This document shows, piece by piece, positions 1 to 6,724 of a stretch of 10,225 nucleotides of DNA. The notes below the pieces were generated by a model. The model was not told the origin of the DNA and searched no databases. It saw nothing but the letters and a program-made list of their open reading frames with translations. Origin of the DNA: an uncultured Lachnospiraceae bacterium (GTDB taxonomy: Bacteria > Bacillota_A > Clostridia > Lachnospirales > Lachnospiraceae); the NCBI GenBank assembly GCA_947302185.1, contig CAMYVI010000072.1, positions 1 through 10,225 of the forward strand, given 5' to 3'. The position numbers and the translations under genes are program-made. How positions within the stretch are numbered: the first letter of the stretch is position 1; the number at the start of each line of letters is the position of its first letter.

Positions 1-55
1 GGAGAGCACTCGCTTCACGTGTGAGGGGTTACAGGTTCGAGCCCTGCATCGTCCA
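1..55 (+). tRNA. tRNA-Val(CAC), 3' part; 5' end lies outside the window
   Basis: The window opens inside the D-arm. Visible in order are the 3' half of the D-stem (GAGC, 4-7), anticodon stem CTCGC/GTGAG (9-13/21-25) around loop TTCACGT with anticodon CAC at 16-18, a 5-nt variable loop, T-arm ACAGG-TTCGAGC-CCTGC (31-47), the acceptor 3' strand ATCGTCC (48-54) and discriminator A55. CAC decodes GUG valine codons. The 3' CCA is not encoded, because A55 is followed by GAAAA, so a nucleotidyltransferase must add it. The outermost T-stem pair is A31-C47, a mismatch. Sequence and layout closely resemble the complete tRNA-Val(GAC) at 2411-2483. Confidence 0.93.
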
Positions 56-58
56 GAA

Positions 59-93
59 AAAAGAGCAGCGAATTCGCTGCTCTTTTATTTTTT
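59..93. terminator. Bidirectional Rho-independent terminator
   Basis: A perfect 28-nt palindrome (59-86; stem AAAAGAGCAGCGAA and its complement) is followed on the plus strand by A then T6 (88-93). On the minus strand it is followed by a T6 run (complement of 57-62). It lies 4 nt after the tRNA-Val(CAC) and about 70 nt after the stop of the minus-strand PAP2 gene, so it can end both converging transcripts. Confidence 0.9.
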
Positions 94-157
94 CATTTTC
101 TGTATTCTGTTTTAGATCGGGAGCAGCGCTGTTCAAGAACAAACCCGGCTCGTCATC

Positions 158-877
158 TCAGAACTTTGTCATCTCCTTGATCCACCTTCTGTCCCACTCT
201 TCGAATCTGAATGCCAGGCCTGCCTGATAAACCACCACATAGGAAATACCGTTGAGCACAAGTGCAGACAATACATCGCCGATAGAGTGCTGCTTCAGGA
301 ACATGGTCGACAATATGATCATCGCGCACCAGAACACGACCGGGAACTGCACACTCTTCTTCTTCAGAATCGGGTTATCGGAAGTGAACAGTGTCATCAT
401 CAGCGCGGTGGTATTAAATACATGAATACTCGGCCAGACATTGGTCGGGGTATCCACCTTCCAGAGAAGCAGGCACCATTTGACGAACAGATTATTTCTC
501 GGTATAAAGTACGGACGAAGCCCGATTCTCGTCGGAACAAGAATCGATACGACAAGAAAAACGGTCATACCGATCATCAGCATCGTCGTAAGCTGATCAT
601 ATGTCTTTCGGTCAATGATAAATACAAAAACTACCCACATAGCCTGGAAAAGGAACCAGGAGAGATACGGAACAATAAAAACCTCACAGAACGGTATGTA
701 AAAGTCCAGTTCGGAACTCACATCCACATATCCGATTCTGGGAGAAGTTTCCAGATAGCGGAACACGAGCATATATCCGATCAGGTAGAGGATAAAAGGA
801 AACATATGAGGCACATTCTGTTCCTTGATGAACGTCCACACCTTACTCTCCGACACAGTCTTTTTCAGTGTTTTCAT
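158..877 (-). CDS. PAP2-superfamily membrane phosphatase (Aur1/Ipt1-like branch)
   Basis: A 239-aa integral membrane protein with about six hydrophobic segments (near residues 25-41, 66-88, 97-114, 154-165, 178-195 and 202-220). The PAP2 catalytic signature is present: a weak first motif ending in RP (121-122), PSIH (149-152), and H197 with D201 in SxxxxxxHxxxD form. Family members remove phosphate from lipid phosphates such as phosphatidic acid or prenyl diphosphate, or transfer phospho-head groups. The IPF...IVPYLSWF segment (61-75) and PSIH motif suggest the PAP2_3 branch that includes inositol-phosphorylceramide synthases; the substrate here is unknown. The start is set by AAAGGAG 5 nt before the ATG at 877; an in-frame ATG 21 codons upstream has no such site. 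The gene lies 67 nt downstream of the GDPD-acylphosphatase gene on the same strand, probably in one operon. Confidence 0.85.
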   Translation of the reverse strand: MKTLKKTVSESKVWTFIKEQNVPHMFPFILYLIGYMLVFRYLETSPRIGYVDVSSELDFYIPFCEVFIVPYLSWFLFQAMWVVFVFIIDRKTYDQLTTMLMIGMTVFLVVSILVPTRIGLRPYFIPRNNLFVKWCLLLWKVDTPTNVWPSIHVFNTTALMMTLFTSDNPILKKKSVQFPVVFWCAMIILSTMFLKQHSIGDVLSALVLNGISYVVVYQAGLAFRFEEWDRRWIKEMTKF

Positions 878-944
878 GGTCACTCCTTTGATACAAGTCA
901 GTCTACGCAAGTAATTCCTCTGTTTCCGGCATTCCGGCAACAGC

Positions 945-2090
945 TCAGTATTTCACTTTCATCTCATACGATCTGGGGTCGACAGGTATATCTGTCAGCT
1001 CAAGATCGGTTATACTTATATATTTTGTCCTCTTAAGCCCCTCGAACAATGCATTGATCTGATCAGGGGTGCCCTGTACTTCCATTTCGACACGGCCGTC
1101 ATATAGATTTTTCACCCAGCCCGATACCCCGCACTTCTGAGCAATATACGTGGAATGGTAGCGGAATCCCACGCCCTGCACACGACCGCTCACATATGCG
1201 TGCTTCCTGACAACTCCTTCCATGACCACTCCTTTCGCCGCAGCCTTTCGAACTGCCAGTTTTTCAGCAGCGCTCTTTCCCGGTTCAAAACTGTCGAATA
1301 TAAATACATCGAACATTCCCCGGGCGTCATCAAGATCGTCCTCACTCTTACAAGTCCAGGCGACGCCGGTCGCCGTCCATAAGGAACGGAGTACATAATA
1401 GGGTATCGAGTGCATATATCTGATATCATATGCGATAAAATCCGGTTTCGTCAGAAAGTTGAAAAAGCAGACTGTCAGGAACATGCTGAAGATCCCCTCA
1501 TCCTCAAAATGTGTGGACAGCTGTCCGCGAAGGTATGACGGATGATTCTTCCTGAACCACCGGAGAACGCCCGGATGAAACGACTCGATACATGTTGTTC
1601 CCTCATAGGAATCCAGACAGAATACAACCTCTTTGCAGAGCTGATCGATATCCGCCCCTCTCTCTGCCTTTATCTCAATGATCAGAGGAACCTGCCCGTC
1701 GATATTGTGAAGAACCTCCCAGAAAATCGGAATACGTTCCTCCGAATCGAAAAGTTTGAGTTCGAGCAACTCACCCAGATTCTTTTCCTCCACGCTCCCG
1801 AGAGTGTGCGTAGCACGCATGAGATTAGGGTCGTGGAAACAGACGATCTGGCAATCATTGGTCATCCGGACATCGAGCTCGATGCCGAAACCGCGCTCAA
1901 CGGCCTTTTCATAGGCTTTCATCGAATTTTCGGGGGCATCCGACTTATTGTCATGCAGCCCTCTGTGGGCAATATACTGCTCGGCGAAGACGGACATCCT
2001 GTCTTTCCGGGCGTTATATGGTCTTACCGCCAGAATGCACAGCACTATGAGGACGATAATGACAATTGCTATGATTGAAGGTACGCTCAT
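945..2090 (-). CDS. Membrane-anchored glycerophosphodiester phosphodiesterase fused to acylphosphatase
   Basis: A 381-aa two-domain protein. Residues 5-22 form one transmembrane helix followed by R/K residues (23-31), which by the positive-inside rule leaves the rest in the cytoplasm. Residues 38-270 are a GDPD TIM barrel with the HRG motif (42-44), PEN (53-55), E71/D73 in IELDVR, H86 in FHD and IEIK (138-141). GDPDs hydrolyse deacylated phospholipids to sn-glycerol 3-phosphate and an alcohol. Residues 294-381 are a complete acylphosphatase with the phosphate loop GRVQGVGFR (302-310) and catalytic N328 in WVKN; this family hydrolyses acyl phosphates. The linker (about 271-293) carries no stop. 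The barrel ends at a last strand (FIFDSFEP), so neither domain looks truncated. The SD before the ATG at 2090 is weak (AAGAGA). I know of no standard GDPD with this tail; a role linking glycerol 3-phosphate and acyl-phosphate pools is only inference. Confidence 0.88.
   Translation of the reverse strand: MSVPSIIAIVIIVLIVLCILAVRPYNARKDRMSVFAEQYIAHRGLHDNKSDAPENSMKAYEKAVERGFGIELDVRMTNDCQIVCFHDPNLMRATHTLGSVEEKNLGELLELKLFDSEERIPIFWEVLHNIDGQVPLIIEIKAERGADIDQLCKEVVFCLDSYEGTTCIESFHPGVLRWFRKNHPSYLRGQLSTHFEDEGIFSMFLTVCFFNFLTKPDFIAYDIRYMHSIPYYVLRSLWTATGVAWTCKSEDDLDDARGMFDVFIFDSFEPGKSAAEKLAVRKAAAKGVVMEGVVRKHAYVSGRVQGVGFRYHSTYIAQKCGVSGWVKNLYDGRVEMEVQGTPDQINALFEGLKRTKYISITDLELTDIPVDPRSYEMKVKY
1221..1235 (-). 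promoter_or_regulatory. Internal ribosome binding site and ATG for a stand-alone acylphosphatase
   Basis: Inside the fused gene, AAAGGAG (complement of 1229-1235) precedes an in-frame ATG (1223-1221, residue Met290) by 5 nt. The site is nearly identical to the start of the downstream PAP2 gene (AAAGGAGTGACCATG there, AAAGGAGTGGTCATG here). Starting at Met290 would give 92 aa, the usual size of a free acylphosphatase. Seen: the motif and spacing. Inferred: internal initiation yields a second product. Confidence 0.6.
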
Positions 2091-2244
2091 ACAGTCTCTT
2101 CTTTCTTCGTGTGAATACGTTTTCTTAAGCTGTCTGCCGCATTTTTGTGTGCGCAGCAGCCGCTTTGGTACTCATATGATGAGACAAATCCGGAGATCTG
2201 TGCTCGGGAAATGTTGCAGAAAGTATGTTTACTTACCAAGATGC

Positions 2245-2272
2245 ATTATATTCTTATTTTTATCAAATTCAA
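2245..2272 (-). promoter_or_regulatory. Candidate sigma-A promoter of the GDPD-PAP2 operon
   Basis: On the minus strand, TTGAAT (complement of 2267-2272), a 16-nt spacer and a perfect TATAAT (complement of 2245-2250). This implies a leader of roughly 145 nt before the ATG at 2090. I see no recognisable riboswitch in that leader. The gene-free stretch 2091-2410 otherwise holds a T-rich tract (2281-2340) and the tRNA promoter. Confidence 0.6.
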
Positions 2273-2349
2273 CTACCTTCTTAATTTTTTCTTAAAATTT
2301 AATCATCTCTTTGTTTTGACGTTTTTTACTTTTTTGTTTTTGAAACCTC

Positions 2350-2378
2350 TTGCCAAATGCAATGCCATCTGATATAAT
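2350..2378 (+). promoter_or_regulatory. Sigma-A promoter of tRNA-Val(GAC)
   Basis: TTGCCA (2350-2355), a 17-nt spacer and consensus TATAAT (2373-2378) lie 32 nt before the tRNA. Transcription should start near 2385. The T-rich tract at 2281-2340 lies just upstream and could act as an UP-like element, which is inference. Confidence 0.82.
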
Positions 2379-2410
2379 TCATTTCGTTGCACGTCAAGGC
2401 AATTTGTTAT

Positions 2411-2483
2411 GGAAGGTTAGCTCAGCTGGGAGAGCATTCGCTTGACGTGTGAAAGGTCGCAGGTTCGAGCCCTGTACCTTCCA
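2411..2483 (+). tRNA. tRNA-Val(GAC)
   Basis: A complete 73-nt cloverleaf: acceptor GGAAGGT/ACCTTCC (2411-2417/2476-2482), D-stem GCTC/GAGC, anticodon stem TTCGC/GTGAA around loop TTGACGT with anticodon GAC, 5-nt variable loop, T-arm GCAGG-TTCGAGC-CCTGT, and discriminator A at 2483. GAC reads GUC and GUU valine codons. CCA is not encoded, since TAG follows. The gene has its own promoter and terminator and is therefore a monocistronic transcription unit. Confidence 0.96.
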
Positions 2484-2490
2484 TAGAAAA

Positions 2491-2519
2491 CGGAGAGGAT
2501 TTATCCTCTCCGTTTTTTT
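2491..2519 (+). terminator. Rho-independent terminator of tRNA-Val(GAC)
   Basis: Nine-base-pair stem CGGAGAGGA/TCCTCTCCG with loop TTTA (2491-2512), followed by T7 (2513-2519). It starts 7 nt after the tRNA. The end of its T-run is also the first part of the inverted repeat that follows. Confidence 0.95.
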
Positions 2520-2618
2520 ATTCTTCATCGCGCAATACTTGTGATTTTAATCATGAGATACGCGCGCAGAGTGAAATCCGGCTTCATCGTGAGTACAATC
2601 TCGCGATGAAGAATAAAA
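2516..2618. repeat. 17-bp perfect inverted repeat with an alternative inner hairpin
   Basis: The left arm TTTTATTCTTCATCGCG (2516-2532) is exactly complementary to the right arm 2602-2618, 69 nt apart. A third segment, CTTCATCGTGAG (2582-2593), pairs with CTCGCGATGAAG (2600-2611) through 12 bp with one G-T wobble and a 6-nt loop. The right arm can therefore pair with either partner but not both. I see no coding potential, no clear target-site duplication and no transposase. It could be a miniature palindromic element or a structured RNA; neither is shown. Confidence 0.7.
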
Positions 2619-2630
2619 GCCTCCGGCGGA

Positions 2631-2717
2631 TCGCAGACGTGCGCAGTGGAAGGCGCTGACGCGCCGCGCACGTCGCGGCAAGAACGCCGGGGCGTTCTTG
2701 AATCTTCGATTCTTTTT
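2631..2717. repeat. GC-rich run of three consecutive hairpins in a gene-free tract
   Basis: First, a 13-bp stem with one bulged A (2631-2644/2666-2678; core GACGTGCGC/GCGCACGTC) capped by GGCGC-TGAC-GCGCC (2652-2665), with a 7-nt one-sided bulge. Second, perfect CAAGAACGCC/GGCGTTCTTG (2679-2700). Third, GAATC-TTC-GATTC (2700-2712) followed on the plus strand by T5 (2713-2717). The tract ends 12 nt after the stop of the minus-strand ABC operon and may stop its transcripts. It is far more GC-rich than the flanking intergenic DNA. I do not recognise it as a named RNA family. Confidence 0.65.
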
Positions 2718-2728
2718 ATGATCTTTTC

Positions 2729-4699
2729 TTATGAACTTACTGCTATACCCGTATACAGCTGATAGTACTTGCCTTTCTGGGCAATCAGATCGTCATGTGT
2801 CCCCCTCTCGATAATTCTTCCCTGCTCAAGAACCATGATACAGTCAGAATTCCGGACCGTTGACAGTCTGTGAGCGATGATAAATGAGGTCCTCCCCCTC
2901 ATCAGCTTGTCCATACCGTCCTGAACAATTCGCTCCGTGCGGGAGTCTATGGAAGAAGTAGCCTCATCCAGAATGAGGACCGGCGGATCCGCAATCGCCG
3001 CTCTTGCAATGGCGAGAAGCTGTCTCTGACCTTGAGACAGATTGGAACCGTCCCCGTGGAGCATCGTGTTATACCCCTGCGGCAGACGCTTTATGAACCC
3101 GTCCGCATTTGCCAGTCTGGCTGCGGCATACACCTCCTCGTCCGTGGCATCCAGCTTCCCGTAACGGATATTTTCCATTACCGTGTCCGTAAAGAGGTGA
3201 GTATCCTGCAGAACGATGCCCAGAGATCTGCGGAGATCCGGCTTTTTGATCTTATTTATATTGATCGCATCATATCGGATCTTTCCGTCCTGAATATCGT
3301 AGAATCGGTTGATCAGATTCGTGATCGTCGTCTTGCCCGCCCCTGTAGAGCCGACAAATGCAATTTTCTGACCCGGCTTCGCATACAGCTTGATATCATG
3401 GAGTACCATCTTATCGTCATTGTAGCCGAAATCGACCCCGTCCATGACAATATCACCTTCCTGAAGCTTATACGTTGTCGTCCCTTCTGCCTTGTGAAAA
3501 TGTTTCCACGCCCAGCGTCCGGTATGCTCTTTGGTCTCCGTGATATTTCCGTCCTCATCAACGATGGCGTTGACGAGCATGACATACCCCTCGTCATACT
3601 CAGGCTTTTCATCCAGCAGTCTGAAAATGCGGTCCGCACCGGCCAGGGCCATGACGACAGCATTTAGCTGCTGCGACACCTGATTGATCGGCATCGAGAA
3701 GCTCTTATTGAAGGTCAGGAACGAAGCAAGCTTTCCTACCGTAAACGCTCCGTTTCCGAAGATAGCCAGAGCTCCGCCCGTGACGGCACAGACCACATAG
3801 CTCAGATTTCCGAGCTGGGCATTGATAGGAGCCAGAATATTTGCAAAGCGGTTGGCCTTATTGGCGCTGTCGAAGAGCTGATCGTTCAGTTCGTTGAATT
3901 TCTCGATGGACTCATCCTCATGATTGAATACCTTTATGACTTTCTGGCCGGACATCATCTCCTCAATGTAGCCGTTCACCTTGCCTATATCCCTCTGCTG
4001 CTTCACAAAATACCTGCCGGACTGCCCGGCAATTTTTCCGCTTGCGAACAGGGTGAGTGCCACCATGAACAGGGTGACAAATGTCAGGGGGACACTCAGA
4101 ATGAGCATGGAAATAAGCACCGAGACTATTGTGATCATACTGTTCAGGAACTGCGGCATGCTCTGGCTGACCATCTGGCGGAGTGTATCGATATCATTTG
4201 TGTAAAGCGACATGATATCACCGTGGCTGTGCCGGTCAAAATATCTGATCGGAAGACTTTCCATGTGCTCGAACATTTCCACCCGGAGATCGCGCATCGT
4301 TCCCTGTGAGACATAGACCATAGTTCGCTGATGTGTATAGGAGGCCGCCACACCGATCGCATAAAACAGCGCAACTCTCAGAATCGCTTGGGCAAGCGGT
4401 CCGAAATCCGTGCTTCCGCTCTCGATCATCGGCGTTATATAACCGTCGATCAGCGTCTGAATGAACATAGTTCCCTGAACATTGGCAAGAACCGATACAA
4501 ATATGCAGATGACAACGAGTACGATCCGGAACTTGTAGCGTTTTAAGACATATCCCATGAGCCTTCTGAAAATGGCAGGGGCATTATCGACCTTTACTTT
4601 TACTCCGCGCATCTGGCGCTGATTTCCGCCGCCGCTCTTTCGGGCTTTTTCAAGCTCCTCAGCGCTCATTTCGGCTTCATTTACTTTTTCTTTAGCCAT
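2729..4699 (-). CDS. ABC exporter half-transporter, catalytically competent subunit
   Basis: A 656-aa type IV (ABCB-like) exporter half: a charged cytoplasmic N-terminal extension (1-40), a six-helix membrane domain (about 55-355) and a nucleotide-binding domain with Walker A GSTGAGKTT (450-458), Q-loop Q498, signature LSQGQ (554-558, altered from LSGGQ), Walker B VLILDE with catalytic E579, and switch H610. An extra segment of about 40 residues (376-413, containing VDEDGN and GRWAWKH) joins the two domains. It exports an unidentified substrate, such as a drug, peptide or lipid, with its partner encoded just upstream. The start is supported by GGGAGGTG 7-8 nt before the ATG. That ATG overlaps the partner's stop codon by one base (TGATG), indicating translational coupling. 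Pairs of this kind are often labelled multidrug exporters; the substrate cannot be read from sequence. Confidence 0.92.
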   Translation of the reverse strand: MAKEKVNEAEMSAEELEKARKSGGGNQRQMRGVKVKVDNAPAIFRRLMGYVLKRYKFRIVLVVICIFVSVLANVQGTMFIQTLIDGYITPMIESGSTDFGPLAQAILRVALFYAIGVAASYTHQRTMVYVSQGTMRDLRVEMFEHMESLPIRYFDRHSHGDIMSLYTNDIDTLRQMVSQSMPQFLNSMITIVSVLISMLILSVPLTFVTLFMVALTLFASGKIAGQSGRYFVKQQRDIGKVNGYIEEMMSGQKVIKVFNHEDESIEKFNELNDQLFDSANKANRFANILAPINAQLGNLSYVVCAVTGGALAIFGNGAFTVGKLASFLTFNKSFSMPINQVSQQLNAVVMALAGADRIFRLLDEKPEYDEGYVMLVNAIVDEDGNITETKEHTGRWAWKHFHKAEGTTTYKLQEGDIVMDGVDFGYNDDKMVLHDIKLYAKPGQKIAFVGSTGAGKTTITNLINRFYDIQDGKIRYDAININKIKKPDLRRSLGIVLQDTHLFTDTVMENIRYGKLDATDEEVYAAARLANADGFIKRLPQGYNTMLHGDGSNLSQGQRQLLAIARAAIADPPVLILDEATSSIDSRTERIVQDGMDKLMRGRTSFIIAHRLSTVRNSDCIMVLEQGRIIERGTHDDLIAQKGKYYQLYTGIAVSS

Positions 4700-6477
4700 C
4701 AGCGAGCACCTCCCTTCATATCAAAATCGCCGCCTCCGGCTGTCTGGGTCTCATAAACTTCGCGGTAAATATCATTTGTCTTCAGGAGATTTTCCGGTGT
4801 GTCAAAGCCGGAGACCGCACCCTCATGCATGACAATGATCCTGTCGGCACTTTCGACAGAAGAGATTCTCTGGGCAATAATGAATTTCGTCGTACCGGGA
4901 ATGAATTCCTTCATGGCCTTGCGTATCTTCGCATCCGTGGCAGTATCTACAGCCGATGTGGAGTCGTCGAGAATAAGAACCTTCGGCTTCTTGATCAGCG
5001 CCCGGGCGATACACAGTCTCTGCCTCTGTCCGCCGGATACATTTGTACCGCCCTGCTCTATCCAGGTATTATAGCCGTCCGGCATCTTTTCGATGAATTC
5101 ATCGGCGCAGGCCATACGGCAGGCCTCCATGCACTCCTCCTCCGTCGCGTTCGGATCGCCCCAGCGAAGGTTATCGATAATCGTACCGGAGAACAGGACA
5201 TTTTTCTGAAGAACGACCGATACCTGATCGCGAAGTGTGACAAGGTCGTATTCGCGGACATCCCTTCCTCCGACACATACACTTCCCTCCTGAACATCAT
5301 ACAGACGGGATATCAGATTCACGAGAGACGTCTTGGCAGATCCTGTCCCGCCGATGACGCCGATCGTCTCACCCGACCTGATATGGAGATCAATATCCTT
5401 CAGGACCCAGTCGCCGTCCCCCTCTCTGTAGGAGAAGTTAACGTGGTTGAAGTCCACCCGGCCGTCTTCAATACTCATGACCGGATCCGCCGGATTCGTG
5501 ATATCCGGCGTTTCATTGATGACTTCGGAGATTCGCTGCGCCGACGCCGTGGACATAGTGATCATTACGAAGATCATAGCGAGCATCATGAGGGACATGA
5601 GGATATTCATGCAATACGCAAGAAGAGACATGAGCTCGCCCGTCGTCAGTTCGTTCTGCACGATCATATGTGCACCGACCCAGGAGATCGTCAGGATAAC
5701 TGTATAGACCGTGCCCATCATGATCGGCATGTTGATGATAACATTATTCTCGGCCTTGATGAACAGATTATAGACGTTGGCCGCCGCTTTGGCGAACTTG
5801 TCATTTTCATACTCTTCCCTGACATACGCTTTGACTACCCGGATCGCGTTGACATTTTCCTGGACACTTTCATTCAGCGCATCATATTTTTTAAATACCA
5901 TGCGGAAATATTTCGTAGCACGCCGCATAATCAGCACAAGAAAGACTCCCAGTCCCAGTACCGCGATCAGATAAATGGATGCTATCCGCCTGTTAATGAT
6001 AAAAGCCATGATCATTGCGACAATCATAGAGAACGGAGCCCTGATTGCCATACGGAGCATCATCTGGTAAGCATTCTGAATATTTGTCACGTCCGTGGTA
6101 AGACGTGTCACGAGACCTGATGTTGAGAACTTATCGATATTCGAAAATGAGAACGTCTGAATATTGGAATACATGGCCTTTCGGAGATTTCTTGCAAATC
6201 CGGTGGCCGCCTGAGCTCCGAACCATCCTCCGGCCGCACCGAAAAAAAGACCTGCTAGAGCGAGGCCTAACATTTCCGTGCCGATGAGGATAATGTGGTT
6301 CATATCTCCTTTACTTACACCGTTGTCAACGATAGACGCCATGAGAAGAGGAATCATGGTCTCCACGACCACCTCTCCGATCATAGACAGAGGAGTCAAC
6401 ACGGAAGCCGTTTTGAATTCTTTGAGCTCCCCCATAAGTGTGGCTATCACACCTCTTTGTGCTTGTTCATTTTTCAT
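4699..6477 (-). CDS. ABC exporter half-transporter, degenerate-site subunit
   Basis: A 592-aa membrane-domain plus ATPase half-transporter, first gene of the pair. The membrane domain covers about residues 25-310. The nucleotide-binding domain has Walker A GGTGSAKTS (376-384; the usual GKT glycine is A381), Q424, an intact signature VSGGQ (480-484) and Walker B ending in D504-D505, so the catalytic glutamate is aspartate. The switch histidine is replaced by Q536 (IIAQR). The same D and Q replacements mark the degenerate subunit of heterodimeric exporters such as TM287/288 and BmrCD. The start is set by AGAGGTG 7 nt before the ATG at 6477. The gene is co-transcribed and coupled with its partner through a TGATG overlap. 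No adjacent regulator lies in the window. Confidence 0.92.
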   Translation of the reverse strand: MKNEQAQRGVIATLMGELKEFKTASVLTPLSMIGEVVVETMIPLLMASIVDNGVSKGDMNHIILIGTEMLGLALAGLFFGAAGGWFGAQAATGFARNLRKAMYSNIQTFSFSNIDKFSTSGLVTRLTTDVTNIQNAYQMMLRMAIRAPFSMIVAMIMAFIINRRIASIYLIAVLGLGVFLVLIMRRATKYFRMVFKKYDALNESVQENVNAIRVVKAYVREEYENDKFAKAAANVYNLFIKAENNVIINMPIMMGTVYTVILTISWVGAHMIVQNELTTGELMSLLAYCMNILMSLMMLAMIFVMITMSTASAQRISEVINETPDITNPADPVMSIEDGRVDFNHVNFSYREGDGDWVLKDIDLHIRSGETIGVIGGTGSAKTSLVNLISRLYDVQEGSVCVGGRDVREYDLVTLRDQVSVVLQKNVLFSGTIIDNLRWGDPNATEEECMEACRMACADEFIEKMPDGYNTWIEQGGTNVSGGQRQRLCIARALIKKPKVLILDDSTSAVDTATDAKIRKAMKEFIPGTTKFIIAQRISSVESADRIIVMHEGAVSGFDTPENLLKTNDIYREVYETQTAGGGDFDMKGGAR

Positions 6478-6677
6478 TGCATGTCACCTCTTGAAAACCC
6501 CGGCACAGCTCCACATACCGGAAACGCGTTCAATAAAACCGTATTGTAAGCGGGATTTTCCGTTTTCCTCTGAACAGTTGCGACGTAATTATCTTAGCAT
6601 GTTTGGATATTTTATGCATCATCAAATTCATTCGGGCGGCATGAGTTGATGAAGAATAACCATTTTCCATCTTTCCC
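6478..6677. other. Gene-free divergent intergenic region upstream of the ABC operon
   Basis: This stretch separates the ABC operon (minus) from the asnA leader (plus). On the minus strand I see only an extended -10-like TGCTAAGAT near 6592-6600 without a good -35, so the ABC promoter is unplaced. I see no clear operator palindrome, RNA gene or supported ORF. Confidence 0.5.
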
Positions 6678-6706
6678 TTGCGCGTTTCATGCAGTCGGTG
6701 TATTAT
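6678..6706 (+). promoter_or_regulatory. Candidate promoter of the asnA leader
   Basis: TTGCGC (6678-6683), a 17-nt spacer and TATTAT (6701-6706). The -10 matches consensus at 5 of 6 positions, the -35 only at its TTG. Transcription would start near 6713, giving a leader of about 130 nt before asnA that contains the terminator-like hairpin at 6725-6793. Confidence 0.45.
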
Positions 6707-6724
6707 TGTCTTTGTTGAGTAAAA

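Noticed and set aside
878..940. 21-codon N-terminal extension of the PAP2 gene
   Set aside because: The downstream ATG at 877 has AAAGGAG at ideal spacing and begins a normal N-terminus; the extension adds a non-family basic segment.
2145..2372. Short plus-strand frames in the intergenic region before tRNA-Val(GAC)
   Set aside because: No SD; Phe/Leu-rich product from a T-rich tract, overlapping promoters on both strands.
4825..6120. Long plus-strand open frame (431 codons) antisense to the first ABC gene
   Set aside because: The protein is rich in His, Asp and Arg with no known motifs, as expected for an antisense shadow; the minus-strand frame has clear ABC motifs and a good start.
6648..6659. 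12-mer GATGAAGAATAA shared with the inverted repeat arm at 2605-2616
   Set aside because: Several chance 12-mer matches are expected in 10 kb and the flanks do not match, so it is not evidence of a second copy.
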